In this document: positions 48,521 through 61,200 of the stretch, piece by piece | Position numbering within the stretch: position 1 is the stretch's first letter | How the letters are laid out: each line of letters starts with the position of its first letter | Source of the DNA: Micractinium sp. NFX-FRZ | Lineage: Eukaryota > Chlorophyta > Trebouxiophyceae > Chlorellales > Chlorellaceae | Length of the DNA: 64,000 bases | NCBI GenBank assembly: GCA_029339195.1 | Contig: JAPTJF010000212.1 | Location: forward strand, 1 to 64,000 | Direction: 5' to 3' | Translations under genes and position numbers: made by a program | The notes under the pieces: generated by a model | Told to the model about the DNA's origin: nothing | What the model saw: the letters and a program-made list of their open reading frames with translations, nothing else | The model's database searches: none

Positions 48521-51500
48521 TCAAGAGGCAGCAGCATAGTCCCTCCAGTCAGGGGCGTGCTGGCGCGCCCCCGCCTGGTGCAGCAGCTGTGCCAGGCGGA
48601 AGTGCAGCGGGCGCAGGCCCTGCGACCAAGAGTAGGCAAGCTTGGGCGCCGCCGCTTGAGCTTGAGCGCCGCTGCCAGCCGCACTGCTGCCCACCTCCAG
48701 CTCCTGCTGCCGAGAGGCCTGCTGCTGCTCCTGCACTCCCTCCTGCTCCTGCCGCTGCTGCTTTGGCTGATGCTGTGCCTGCCGCGCCTGCTGTGCCTGC
48801 GCCAGCAGCGTGGCCTGCTCCTTGGCAGACACCGCCACAATCTGCAGGCACAGTTTCGTGGGCGGAAGGTACAGCGTCAGTCTGAGGGGCTGGCTCCACA
48901 GGCCCCCACGCATGGGATCGCCCGGCCATCATCGGGGGGGCGTGCTATGCCCCACCACGTCCACTCCCTCCTCGCTGCCCCGCCGCCGCCCCATCACCCC
49001 CGATCACCCCACCTGCAGCTCTGTGCGCCGGCGCAGCGCCTCCAGGGTGCGCCCCGGCGCCGCCAGAGTGTCCAGCTTGTTGGCCACCACCAGGGCGGGC
49101 AGCTGGGAGAGGTGGGGGGAGTAGGCCGCAAGCTCGGCCTGCAGCAGGCCCAGCTGCTCCCAGGGCTTGGGGCCCGGTCGGCCTGCGGGGAAGGTGGGAG
49201 GGGAGGCGGGCCACAACGGTGGGACAGGTGGGCAGTGGCGGTCGGAACAGGCGGTGGGTGGGGCAGGCAGTGGGACAGGTGAGACAGGAGGGTGGGGCGG
49301 GTGGGAGGGGGCAGGCAGGGCGGGGCCGGGTGCCGGCTGCTGCTCCAAGAGAGCGCGTGAGGGTGCTTGGCATGCACGACAGGCGGGGAGAGGTGGCACG
49401 TGCAGGGGAGGCAGGCAGCAGGACGGGGTCGGTTTCTGCCAGCCGAGTGCATGCATGACTCCATGCTGGCAGGGACGCCAACATGGGTGCCGCCACATGG
49501 GTGCCGGCATGCAGGGTGAGTGATGGATGGACAGGCAGGCAGGCTGGCAGGCAGGCGAGCAGGCAGCTGGACAACAAGGCAGGCGTGGCGGCCTCACCGC
49601 TGGTGCCGGACTGGCAGTCGAGCACATAGGCAATGGCCTTGGTGCGCTCTATGTGCCTCAGGAAGTTGTGGCCCAGTCCGCGGTTCTGTGTGCAGGAGAA
49701 GAGGGAGGCATTCGAAGTTCATGAGGAAGGTGCAGTGGAGTAAAGGGGAGGGGGAGGGGCATGGCGGGATGAGGCTGAGGAGAGAACGGCGGCTTCGTGG
49801 CAGGGGCCTGCTGCCCCCCCAGCTGGCGCAGGATGATGCCCCAGCCCAGACCAGACCTCGATTCGCAAGCAATACCTCATGCACGCAACTCGCATTGCGT
49901 CACGTGGATCATGTAAATCACCACCATGCGGTACCATGCAGTACCACATCTCACTTTGCGCACCCCCCCAGACCAGGCCACGGGACTTTTATACACCCAG
50001 GCACCGTACTGTACACAGTGCAGACGCGCGCGCCACCCCCGCACCTCGTGCGCCCCCCGGATCAGCCCCGGAATGTCTGCGACCACGATGGGGTCATCCG
50101 TGGGGGAGGGGGCCGCCACCACCCCCAGCTGGGGTGCCAGCGTGGTGAAGGCGTAGTCGGCCACCTGGCATGGCAGGCAGTCAAGTAGGAGGGCAGGGAG
50201 TGCGAATGGTGTGGGGGGAGTGACTGTGTACTGCCCGCCTGGCGTGCCGGGGAGAGGGTTTTGTGGGGAGACGGCAAGCTGAGCAGGCGCACCCCTGCTG
50301 GTTCAGCCTGGGCCACCCCTGCTGCCACATCTGTTGCACGCCACTCTTCCCAGGATCCTCCCACCCGCCTTCCACACCCCTGTTGGCTCCCTCAACCCAC
50401 GCCCAAGGGCGTATTCTTCTTCTTCTTCTTCTTCCCTCCCACCTGCCCCCAGCAGCGCGCCTGCGGCACTGCTGTCCCTGCATCGCCTCAAGCCCCCACC
50501 CTCGCTCACCCTCGGCGTGGCGGCGGTCAACGCACGCAGCAGCGTGCTCTTCCCCGCGTTGGGAAGCCCCACCAGCCCCACATCCGCCAGCAGTTTGAGC
50601 TCCAGAAGGAGGCGGGACACCTCGCCTGGCTGCCCGCGCTGCAAAGAGGAGGGACGGGCGTGCAAACACACAGGATCACAAGAGGGAGGACAGACGCAGG
50701 AGGGGGGAAGCAGCTTGAACTCCGCAGGCTGGACATCTCGCCCGGCTGCCTGCGCTGCATGCACATGGGGGGGACAGGAGGGCAAAAAAAGAGGCTCACA
50801 AGAGGAGGGTGGAAGAAGCAGGGAGGGAGCAGCTTGAGGCGCAGAGCAGGGCACGGGAGGAGTCAGCGGACAGCAGGTGTGGGGCACCTGCTACTTCCTG
50901 CGCATGCAAAGCAGCACACAGTTGCAGCCAGCTCAGGCTGGCAGCAAGGCATGCAGCAGCACCCGGCCCGAGCGGCACCTGCCTGCTCGCGGCCATGGCA
51001 CCCCATGCCTCCTCCAGCCACCCCCCCCTGCACCCTTGCAACCGTGCCGTAACGTTAGCACCCAGTGTCTCTCTGCCACAAACCAGCCCCCCAGGGCACT
51101 CTTCCACCCCTTCCTGCCGTGCACACCTCGGAGTCTGCTGGTGCTGGCCGGTGCGCCCGAGCCTTCATGCCAGCATTGCCACGCCCGCCAGGGCCGCCCC
51201 GCGCCACCGCCACCTCCTGCCCATGCTCTGTCAGGTCGGCAATGAACTGGTACTGCTGCTGCTCCTGACGCTGAGAGAGGGGGGCGCTACTGGTACTGCC
51301 GCCCCCACTGCTGCCCTCTTCGGCATCCCACCAGCTGAGCCCGCCATCCTCTGCTGAGCTGGCAGCATCTGCTGAGCTGGCATCGTCCCGGTCGTAGTCA
51401 GCGCCCGAAAAGGGCCGCCGCCAGCGCTGCAGCCACTCTGGCAGCTCCTCTGCCTGCTGCCCCTGCTGTGCTGGTTGGTGTGCCCCTGTCCCCGCTGCCC

Positions 51501-52456
51501 TGGATCCTGCAGCATCCGTGCCGTCCTCGCTGCCTGCCGCCTCCCCCTGCCGCAGGCGCTGCACCACTGTGCCCACGGGCACGAGTATCACTGTGTCCCG
51601 CCCCGCCCGCCCGTGCTGCCGCTGCTTGGTGCCGTGCAATCCCGCCTCTGCTTTGTAGAGCTGCTGCACCCCCGCCAAACTCTTCATGCTGCAACAGATC
51701 AGGGGAGGGGCAGGCAGGGGAGCGGCACCACAGCATGAGCTTGCCTGGAAAGTGTGCCGCTGCTGCACCATTGCGGGGGTTGCTTGTGCTGCAAGATAGG
51801 CCCATGTCATGTTATGCCGTGCAGCGTGGGGTGGGACACAATGCCTGCTGAGCACGGCGGCAATGCGCTGTTGTGCAGCACAGGTGTTGCCTCTAGAAAG
51901 CAGTGCCCCTGTGGCGCTCACTTGGACACAGCCCGCACCACGACATTGCCTCCATCGCCTCCGCTGCCGCCATCAGCGGTGGCATGCCGTCCTGCAGGTA
52001 TAAAGTCAACTCAATCCGGGTGGGGCAGGCTGCTGAGCACGGGCAGGCAGCAAAGAGGCATTGTATGCAGGCAGCAGAAAGAGGCAGCGCCACCTGCCGC
52101 CGCTGCCTGCCGCCACTGCTGCCTGCGCATCCCAACCCCAAACGCTGCGCAAGCCGCTGGCTCGTCCGTCGATGAATTGCGCTTAAGCACTCACCTCTCG
52201 ACGCCCCTTGATAAAAGCTGGCGCATCCGTTGCCGCCTTTGCCCGCTCGGGCGGTGAGCTTCAGCCTGTCAACGTACCGCCGGTCTTGCTGTGGCGCATC
52301 GGGCTCAGCGAAGGACGATGGTGTGCTGAGAGAGCGGGCAAGCGCGGGGCTCAGCGCCAGAAGGCTTCCCAGCGCCGCGGCGGGCAGCCGAGGGCCCAAA
52401 CCGTGTGTCAAAGCCAGCATGCGAAATCGGAAGCCCGAAAGCAGGGAACTGAGCAT
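48521..52456 (-). CDS. Obg-family GTPase, probably mitochondrial (ObgM/MTG2-like)
   Basis: Obg proteins are GTPases acting in large ribosomal subunit assembly. Exons: 52456-52195, 51991-51922, 51688-51127, 50638-50510, 50164-50045, 49685-49598, 49182-49013, 48841-48521, about 573 aa. The N-terminus ([20 protein letters not shown]...LARSLSTPS) is rich in Arg, Ser and Leu without acids, like a mitochondrial presequence; a second start at 52420 is possible. The Gly-rich Obg fold follows: [37 protein letters not shown], then [18 protein letters not shown] after an insertion of about 100 residues. G-domain: G1 GLPNAGKST (about 322), switch [11 protein letters not shown]3 [12 protein letters not shown]4 NKLD (about 445), G5 SAKE (about 472). 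The C-terminal 100 residues are Gln/Ala-rich and not a standard Obg C-terminal domain. Confidence 0.92.
50414..50433. repeat. (TTC)n run in Obg intron
   Basis: Six TTC units in the intron between exons 50638-50510 and 50164-50045. Confidence 0.9.
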
Positions 52457-53562
52457 GCAGCCGCCCGCATTCAGCCAATATGAGCGGGGGAGAAGAAGGG
52501 GTTGCGGCGCTGAGGTGGCAATGCACGCCAGCAGGCAGCATTTGGGATTGGTTGAGAGGAAGGAACGCCTGACCACCCCGGTGATGAGTAGATCGCTGGC
52601 ATGTTGATGGTGTTGCCGAAAACAAGCACAGACGGGCTTCTTTCGGGGCCCACAATGCCACACCAAGTCGGTTGATGTCAACATGAGCACGGAGTGGGCC
52701 CACCTTCTGGGCTCTGTGCAGTGCCGTGCAGCCTGAGCCGCTTCAAGGAGGCTTGCCACACTACTGGTCCCTGCGAGAAGAGCGGGAGGGGCAGTTGAAT
52801 GATCTGGTGGCAAGCTCCGTGGCGTGGGCTCCTTCTGTACATGCATCCCAGCGTTGCCTGCTGGGTGCGGCTCATGTCCACCTCCCTCCTCAGCTGCAGC
52901 ACGAGGAGCATCATAGACGGCGCCGCATTCCATGCCACTCACTCCCCGTTCAGAGACGAATGGGCCTGCAGTCTTAGCAACCGTCAGAAACTGCAAATGC
53001 GTGCATTCTGAACAGCCCGCCCTTTGGCCCATGCATGAATGGCGGGCAGCCTGGCACAGCGGGCAGCCTGGCACCCCCGTCATGGGCCGGATCCACACAG
53101 CCCATGGCATTTACCTGTACATTCAGACACAAGCGTGTCTCCCTCGATTACCGTGATGGCAGTGGAAGGTACATGCAGGAAGCCTCTGGGCCCATGGTTG
53201 ACCCTGGCTCCATACGTCTTGGCGGGACAGGCATAGCAGCCTTAAGTGCCCAGCATGCATGGCTCACCGCGGGCGCGTTGTGCTGCTCGCAGGCGGTCCG
53301 GAGGAGGTTATGTATAAAAAACAACGCCCCAACGCCCCGCAAGGAAACCGCGATCGCGAGGGTCGGCCTGCCAGCGGCGTGCCCGTTGCGAGGGCAGCCT
53401 AGCGCGAGGCGGCAATGTGAGTCAAAAGGACACCGAAAGGCGCCGCCGTGATCGCTGCAAGTCCCGCCTGCTTCCCCGCCGCTCACCCCCGCTCACCCCC
53501 GCCCGCCGTGCCGCTCCTCCTTTTGCTTCTCCCTCGCTGCAGCTTGATCTTGCCAGCTTGCC
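52457..53562. promoter_or_regulatory. Divergent intergenic region (Obg / first MYND gene)
   Basis: This 1106-bp stretch lies between divergent start codons. A good donor (AAT|GTGAGT, 53412) and an acceptor (CGCTGCAG, 53541) suggest a 5' UTR intron in the MYND gene. No other gene is seen. Confidence 0.5.
53413..53541 (+). other. Possible 5' UTR intron of the first MYND gene
   Basis: The donor GTGAGT and the pyrimidine-rich tract CTTTTGCTTCTCCCTCGCTGCAG enclose about 125 bp directly upstream of the start codon at 53563. Whether it is spliced cannot be seen from DNA alone. Confidence 0.4.
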
Positions 53563-56500
53563 ATGGCCCTTGCACAGCTATCCATCTTGCTTGGAGAGCT
53601 CGCTTCCCACTTTACGGATCCCTCCCTCCTGGAGAGCGCCACACAAGCCAGCGTTGCCGCACCGTCGGCGAAGCAGGCATTGGATGCGCAGCGCCGAATG
53701 AACGCCTTTGCTGGTGCCGAGGCTGCCTGGGAGACAGCCGACGAGGAGGAGCGGACCAGACTTTTGAGGTGCGGGAGCGGGTAGCACAAGCCACGCGTTA
53801 CAAGGGTTGCATGCAGCCTGGGACGTGTGGCACCTCACCCCCCCGGACCGCCCCGCGTTGATTTGCTTTGTGGGCAGTGGTTGAACGTATGCATGACCCT
53901 GAAAGGCATGTCATGTCCCGGAGCTGGGTGGTATGGGGGGATACCACCCCAATTGTCCAATGAAATGACCGCTCACATACCTGCGGGGAAGGTGCCTGCG
54001 GTGCCCGAGGTGGACAGCCCTTTGCCCCCAGCCCTCGCCCACCCAGGGCCCATTCCCACCCGTTTGCTGCTGCAGGCAGGTGGTGGAGCTGGGGAACCTG
54101 ATGGCAGCGCTGAAGCCCATCACCTTGACCGCCATGCAGCCAGATGACCAGAGCACCGTGTGGCTCATTGCAGTGTTTGACGTGATTGCCAGCTGCAGCC
54201 GGCTGGCCGCCCGCGGCGGCTGGCCCGGCAGCAGCAGCGACCTCTTCCGCTGGGCGCGCTGCGGCTCCGTGTTCACCTCCAGCGGCGCCGCCACCCTGTG
54301 GCAGATTCTGGAGGCGATTGGCCGGCTGGCGGGCGGCAATTCAGGGGAGAACGCTGCCTGCAAGGCCATGCAGAGCCTGTCCACCACTTACGCAACATCC
54401 CAGATGAAGGCCATGCGCGAGCTGCTGCTGCTGCTGGCGTCAGCGGGCCCCGCCCACCAGCGCACCGTGGCCGCATTTGCTGCCAGCGTGGCCGCCCCGG
54501 ACGCCGTGCTGCGCTGGCTGGCCCTGGCGGCCACGGTTGTCACGCTGGCCAAGAACGCAGGTGGGGTGTGTGCTGTGCATCACGAAGACAAAGCTTGCAA
54601 TGTTATCCTGCCAGGTAGTTTGGTGTGGTGAATGTCTGCCGCTGATTTACACAGCCTGGCCCTCCCTTGCTGGCACACGCAGGGTGCTCACCCGACACAT
54701 TCCTCACGCCATTCGCCGACGTCGCCTGCCTGCTGCTCACATCCGAGTGCTTCGCCCGCCACCAGGCGGCGCTGGCGGCGGCCCCGGCGCAGCAGTGCCA
54801 GCTGGCAGCGCTTCTGCCAGCCTTGGGTGCAGCGGCCGTCCAGGTGGCAGCATACCACAGCAGCGGCGACAGTGATAGCAGCAGCAGCAGCAGCGGCGGC
54901 AGCGGCACCACCACCACCACCACCACCAGGGGGCTGGTGCAAGGAGTGATACCATTCCTCCAGCTTGTGGCGGCGTCCTGCCTGCAAGAGGGGGTGCAGG
55001 CCCAGCTCCGGGGCCCGGATGGGGAGCGCATCTCTGTCGCAATCCTCTCCCTGCTGCACACCGCTTCTGCGCAGCCCCCTGCGGCCAATGCGGAAGCCGC
55101 CAGCTGCCTCTGCGTGCTGCTGGGCACGGCAGCGGACGCGTGGGGGCGGGTGTGCGCCGCAGCCAGGCAGCAAGTGGAGGAGGCGGTTGAACCAACTGTG
55201 GTAGTGCTTGGACAGCTTTCAAGCCTGGTGCCCCCTGCTGAGACCAGCCCCGCCTCCGCAGCCGCAGTCTCTCCAGAGCAGCGGGCGGCCATCCGGCAGG
55301 CAACTGAGCAGCTGCCAACCCTGGTGCACATGGCAGAGCAGCTGCGGCAGGAGGCGGGGAAGGCAGCGGCGGTGCATGACGTGGCGGTGGCAGCCTTCCT
55401 GAGGGGCGCAGCTGAGGCTGCCCAGCTGGCAGAGTGGGCGGCGCAGGCAGAGGGCGCAGCAGGGGGAGACAATGGCTGGGCACGGGCAGAACTGTACTGC
55501 AGCATGGCGGCTGCCGGGAAGCTGGGCCTGGCTACGGTACACTTTGTGGCCGATGCACCACGGGGGGCAGCCACGGCCCTGGCCAGCTGCCTGGCAGCTG
55601 CCGGTGCGCTGTACCCGCGCTGGGCAGCGCAGCAGCCAGCGGCGGAATCGGAGGAGTGGCAGGAGCAGGCGGTGGCGATGCGGGGGCTGCACGCGGCCGC
55701 GTGCCGCCTCGTGCACCACTGGGCAGCGCATGAACCGGCGGCAGCGGCGTCCGTTGATTGGAACCTTGCGGTGAAGGCGCTGGATGGCACGATTCAAGCC
55801 TGCCTCGAGCTGAACCGGCGCGCTGCGCCTCCCGGAGAGCCGCTGCCGGAGCAAACACAGTGAGGCAGGGAGGTGTGCGTTGGTTGGCGGCGCCCTGCAA
55901 GGGGCCACGCAATACCTGCTGTGCCTGCTGTGGTCTTGTTCTGGTACGCCCAACCATGCCCCCTCCCCGGCACGCTGCCCCCATGCTTCTGCGGCTGCCT
56001 TGCTTGCACCCTGATTGCTGCACAGTTGAGCAGTCTACAAGCCCTGCCGTGTTGTGCACCCCGTCGTTCAGTCTGGAGCGCATCACATCCACCCACCCTG
56101 CTTTTCGCTTCTCTCTCGCCACCGCAGGCAGCTGCAAGCCTGTGCTGCCGCACACCTCAGCGCCGTTGCCGCCGCCCACAGACAATGGGGGGCGGGGGCA
56201 GGGCAGGGGCGGGCGGCACTGCTGGTAGCTCCTGCCTACGTGCGAGCGCTTCAAATCGTGCAGTGCCTGTATTTCTGCTGCCCATACCTCGGGACCAGCC
56301 AGCTGGCAGAGGCACTGGCGCTGGCAGTACGGGGGGTACTGCAGGAGGCGCAGGTGAGGCCCGCCATGCACCACCCTTCCTTGCCCTGCCATGTGTAGCC
56401 TGCCCCGCTGCGTGCGCACTGCCATGCTGCCGCAGCTCAAGCGCCTGGCTTGCCGCACGCTTTCCAAGGTCACATCTAGCACTTGCGCGCGGCCTCTTTG

Positions 56501-57584
56501 CTGGGTGGCAGCCTTTCAGGGCTGCCTGTACCGTCTACATACACCGAACGCAAGTGCCTCTGCTGCACTGCAGGAGGGCGCTGGCGGCTCGAATCCCCAC
56601 CAGGCGGGCTGGTACCTGGGGGGCAGCCAGCCCGTCACCTTGGCGGCTGTCCTAGCTGCGGTGGTGCCAGGGTCACCGCAGATCGCAGCAGCGCTGATCA
56701 GCAGTGGTTTGCTGGGGGAGCTGGTGCGGGCCGGTGCGGGGCCCGGGGCTCTGCCTCCGGGGCAGCCTCTGGATCCCTTTCAGCAGCGTCTGGCGCAGAT
56801 GCATTTGAGAGCGGTGCGTGGTGAAGAGCATCGCATACACTCGCATCGCTGCTGCTGCTGCTGCTGCTAGAGAGCTGCCAGTGATTGTCCTGTGGCTGCG
56901 CAATCAAGCAGCGCCGCTGGCACAGTTTGGTGTAAGGCCGGCGGCTGTGCATGCCTCTGTAACATGTTGGCAGGCTGATGCCTCATGCCTCCATCCATTT
57001 TGCGACCTTGCTGCTGCTCTCATGTGCCTGCGCCCCTGCAGATCCAAAGACTGCACGAGAGCTCGCATCAGGTGGTGGCAGCATTGGTCAAGGCTGTGCA
57101 GGAGGCAGACGCTGGCAGCCTGGCAGCACAAGTGCCGCCGCAGCTGCTGGCAGCAGCAGCTGAGCTGGCAGCGGCCGTGCCTGCTGAGCTGCCCGCTGAG
57201 CTGGCAGCAGCACAGGCAGCAGCGGTGGCAGATTTTAAAGAGCGCCTGCTGCCGGTGGCAACTCCGCTGGCAGAGGCGCTGCAGGCCCACTGGCAGCAGC
57301 CGCAGCAGGCGGCGGCGGCGGCGCTGGAGCTGGCACAGGTGGCGGCCACCCGCGGGTGCGCCAACCTGCGGTGCTCCAACCTGGGCGCCACGGGTGGTCC
57401 CGACTTAGGGCAGCTGGCGGGCAGCAAGCGGTGCAGCGGCTGCCGCGCGGTGCGGTACTGCAGCACCGCCTGCCAGTCAGCGGATTGGCGTGGTGGAGGG
57501 CACCGCAAGGTGTGCGCCGCGCTGGGTGAGGCGCGGGCGGCACAGGCGGCAGCTGGGGTGCAGCACGCAGCGTCTGGCTCATAG
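53563..57584 (+). CDS. MYND-type zinc-finger protein, paralog 1 of a tandem pair
   Basis: Large alpha-helical protein with a C-terminal MYND finger, a zinc-binding protein-interaction module; its cellular role is unknown. Exons: 53563-53768, 54076-54560, 54683-55859, 56128-56353, a doubtful 33-nt exon 56436-56468, 56574-56813, 57042-57584, about 969 aa. MYND ligands are visible near residues 894-945: CANLRC, KRCSGCRAVRYCSTACQ, DW, HRKVC. The rest is Ala/Leu/Gln-rich helical repeats without a known domain; conserved landmarks shared with the downstream paralog are GGWPGSSSDLFRWARCGS, RTVAAFAASVAAP, RHQAALAA, AAMRGLHAAACRLVHH-like and SSGLLGELV. The exon pattern matches the paralog, except that the exon at 54683 corresponds to two exons there. 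MYND families are often expanded in trebouxiophyte genomes (family knowledge). Confidence 0.82.
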
Positions 57585-58217
57585 GCGTGGGCCTAGCTTC
57601 TAACTGCAAGTTGCGCAACTGCTCCCACTTGGTGTCACGATGCCCATGTTGATACTGCTAAACAACTGTAATATGAGGTGGCATTTTGACCCAAGTTAGA
57701 CTGCTGGCAGCAGCAGGGGAGAGGTTCAGCCGACGCAGGCAGCAGGGCGGCGGTCTCAATGGAACACTGCCCCGTGCTAGCCCTCACTGCTGGCTGCATT
57801 CCCATATACAGTGCATATTACAAATATCAAATGATGGCAGGCCCGCTGATCCTGCACTGGGCTGTGCTGGCTGTGCTGGCCGCCCGCCGGCCAGGCCGCC
57901 GCCAGCACAGCGCTAGTGTGGCAGGCAAGTCACGGATCGCACGCCGGCGATCGGGGCTAGCAGTATTCCACGGCTGCGTGTGCAGCAAAACCTCCGGTTG
58001 CTCAGAGCGCCGTCAGCCGGCAAACGCCACCAATTGCGGGCGGCGCTGCATTGCGATCGCTCAAGCTCGTTGCTGCGGTTGGTAAGCGCGTGTAGATGAA
58101 TGCTTGGTTGCGTCGAATGCACTGGCGGCGCTGCACTGTAGTGCACCCCGCCGCCGCCCTGCCGCCACACAACCTGCCCGCCCTGTTCCTGCCTGCAGCC
58201 CCGACCAGGGGCCCACC
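57585..58217. other. Intergenic region between tandem MYND genes
   Basis: This 633-bp stretch holds the 3' UTR of paralog 1, with TGTAA 83 nt after the stop, and the promoter of paralog 2. An acceptor-like CTGCCTGCAG at 58189-58198 just before the second start may close a 5' UTR intron. No other gene is seen. Confidence 0.55.
57667..57671 (+). terminator. TGTAA polyadenylation signal of MYND paralog 1
   Basis: TGTAA in an AT-richer patch 83 nt after the stop, a plausible distance for the chlorophyte poly(A) signal. Confidence 0.55.
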
Positions 58218-61200
58218 ATGCCACTGCATTTGCTATCCAGCGTGCTGGAGGATTACACGTGGTTGTACACTGAAGTATCGACGGCACAGCACAGCGCCTA
58301 TGCCGGCCCTACCCGCCTCGCAACGGCGGGCCACAAGCGGCGCGCGCGTGATGCTTTTGAGGCTGCTGCAGCGGAATGGGATGATGCCGGAGAGGAGGAG
58401 CGGGCACGCATTGTCAGGTGGGGGAGATCCGGCAGCATTCATTGCTTCGCGCCTGACCCGGCATCCTTTTGGCTGCTGGGTGCTGGCGCCCGGGACCGTC
58501 TTCACACAAACTTGCTGCCAGGCGTTGCGGCCCTGCTCCCCTGACCGGCCCCACCTGCGCTGCTGCAGGCAGCTGGTGGAGCTCGGTGGCGCACTAGCGG
58601 CATTGCAGCCTGGCGATTTCGAGGCAGCAGGGGCACACCAGGGCCGAGAATTGTTGCTGGTCGCTGTCGTCCTCATCGGTGAATGCTGCTCCCTGGTTGA
58701 TGGCGGCGGCTGGCCCGGCAGCAGCAGCGACCTCTTCCGCTGGGCGCGCTGCGGCTCGCTCATCGTCACCTGCGGCGCAGCAGAGTTGCTGCGCTGCCTC
58801 GGCGTTGCAAGCCGCGGCAGCGCCAGCCGTTCACACGACAGCAGGGCTGAGCTGCTGGAGGCAGCAGATCTGGCCGGCGCACAGCTGCATGCCATGCACG
58901 CTTTGCTGGCCCTGCTGACTAGACCGGACGACCAGCGCACTTTGGCGGCCTTTGCTGCAAGTGTGGCTGGGCCGGGCGTGGTGCTGCGCTGGCTGGCGCT
59001 GGTTGCATCAGTGATGCGACTGGCACTTGAGTCAGGTGCGTCTTTTGCTGGGTGCCAGGAGCAGCTTCATCCACACATCCTCACCCCATGCCCCGCTCCC
59101 TTGCCTGCACAGGCATGCATGGGATACATGGCTGCACTCCTGCCGCCCTGCCTGCCCGCCCGCCTCCCTCGCCTGCTGTCCCACAAGCACACACACACAC
59201 ACACACATACACTTAGAGCAACCCCGTGCGCCCCCGCAGGCCGACCCATGAAAGAAGTGGATGCAAGAAACTTTGGTATTATTGGCGTCCACGTGTTCAC
59301 AATGCCACCCTTTAGCAGGCAGGTCGCTTGAAACCGGACATGCACGCGTGGCTGTGTTTTTGGCAGCTGACGGGTGGATTTGGCCTGTCTTCCTGCGGTG
59401 TCCTCAAGCCATGCCCCCGGGCAATGACGCTTGCCTCCATCTTGCCTTCTGCAGGCACCAGGCAGCCCTGGCGGCCTCGCCGCAGCAGCAGGAGCAGCTG
59501 GCTGCGCTGCTGCCGCATGTGGGCGACTTCCTGGTGACGGGAGAGGAGCAGAGTGGCAGCAGCGAGGGGGAGGGCGGCGAGGGCAGCACCGCCGGCGGCA
59601 GCGGCTGGTTCAGCTCGGTGGCGCCGGTGCTGGTGATGCCATTTGTGTCGTGCGTGGCTGCACCGTGCCTGCAGCAGGGGCTGTTGGTGCAGCTGCAGAG
59701 CGGCACCGGCGTCGCCTTCCTTCAAACCATGGCATCCCTGCTTGGCGCGGTGTCCCGGCTGCCCCAAACAGCAGAATCAGCTCCCGGGCGCGGCATGGTG
59801 GTGGCGTCGGCAGCGAAAGCGTGGGGCTGGGTGTGCGACATTCTTATCGACCAGCTGGAGCAAACAGGGCAAGTGCAGCCGGTGCAGCGCGCGGCTGTGC
59901 TGCAGGCCGTGCAGCAGCTGCCGGTGCTGGTGTGCATGGCAGCGCAGCTGCAGCAGGAGGCGGCCCTGGCGCAGGCAGCGTCGGTGGGCACAGACTTGGC
60001 GGACCTTTTTTGGGGCGGCGTGAGCAAGGCAGCCCGATGCGTGGCATCTCTCCCCCTGATCCTGCCTGGGCCAGCAGCTGAGGGCCAGATCCGGGCACAC
60101 CTGTTCCCAGGCATGCGTGCCGCTGGCGAGCTGGCACTGGCTTCACTGCAGCACTCGGCCCTGGCGCCGTCTGCCACGGCGACAGCCTTCGGCATCTGCC
60201 TGGCAGCTGCCGCAGCTCTCTTCAAGCGCTGGGCGGCGGAGCAGCCGGCACCGGACCCGGAGGAGTGGCGGGAGCAGGCGGCGGCGATGCGGGGGCTGCA
60301 CGCTGCTGCCTGCCGCCTCGTGCACCACTGCGCTGCACAAGAAGAGGAGGGCGCAGCGGACATTGATTGGTACAGGCTTGCTGATGCTCTGAGCCTCATC
60401 TTCAACGCCTGCCGGCAGCTCAACCTGAGCCACCCTGCCGGGTGTGCAGGGGAGCCACCGCCTGCGCCCACCAAGTAAGGCGCCAGCCTGCTCTGCCGTG
60501 CTGTGATTGAATGGCCAGCTGCCCTTCTCTTCTGCCGTGTGCTGCCTGCCCACCTGTCTGAGACCGCGCTGTGCCTTTGCACCCGCCAGCCCTGTGCTGC
60601 CCTGCCCTGCCCAGGCTTGCACATGCCTCATACCTCTGCAATGCGCTTTGTTTGCACCAGCCTGGGTCCCCTGTTAGACCTTGAAACCCAAACCCTCTCC
60701 ATGCCCCTGCCCCCACACCCCCCACACATGCACTTTGACACACTCCCCTGCCGCCGCCCCCCCTGCAGGCAGCTGCAAGCCTGCGCCGCCGCACACCTGG
60801 GGGCTGTCGCAGTGGCCCTGGGCCGCCTGACTGCGCACGCTGACGTCACCCTGGACGCACGCTTTGGATTCCGGATGGCTTTTGACATGGCCTCCTGCCT
60901 CAGCCTGTGCAGCCCCTGGCTGGGCGGCAGCCCAGCAGAGCAGCAAGCGCTGTTCCAAGTGGCACGCACAGTGCTGCGGGAAGCAGAGGTGAGGCATGCG
61001 CTGCGCGGGGCGGCAGCCCATGCCAGGCGCACGCTGCAGGCAGCGAGAACATGCATGCGGTGCTGTGTGCACGGCGTACGTGTGTCGCCTGCCATGCCAT
61101 GCTTCATGGCAGCGGCGCTGTCAGTGTGCCGACGGCGTGTGTTGTCTTCCCCCTTCTGCCCTGCAGCAAGTGTGCGCCGCCAGTACTAGAGCCGTCACCG

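Noticed and set aside
53413..53861. Upstream start for the first MYND protein
   Set aside because: The frame from 53417 or 53448 is not the frame of the conserved first exon; a 5' UTR intron explains the region better.
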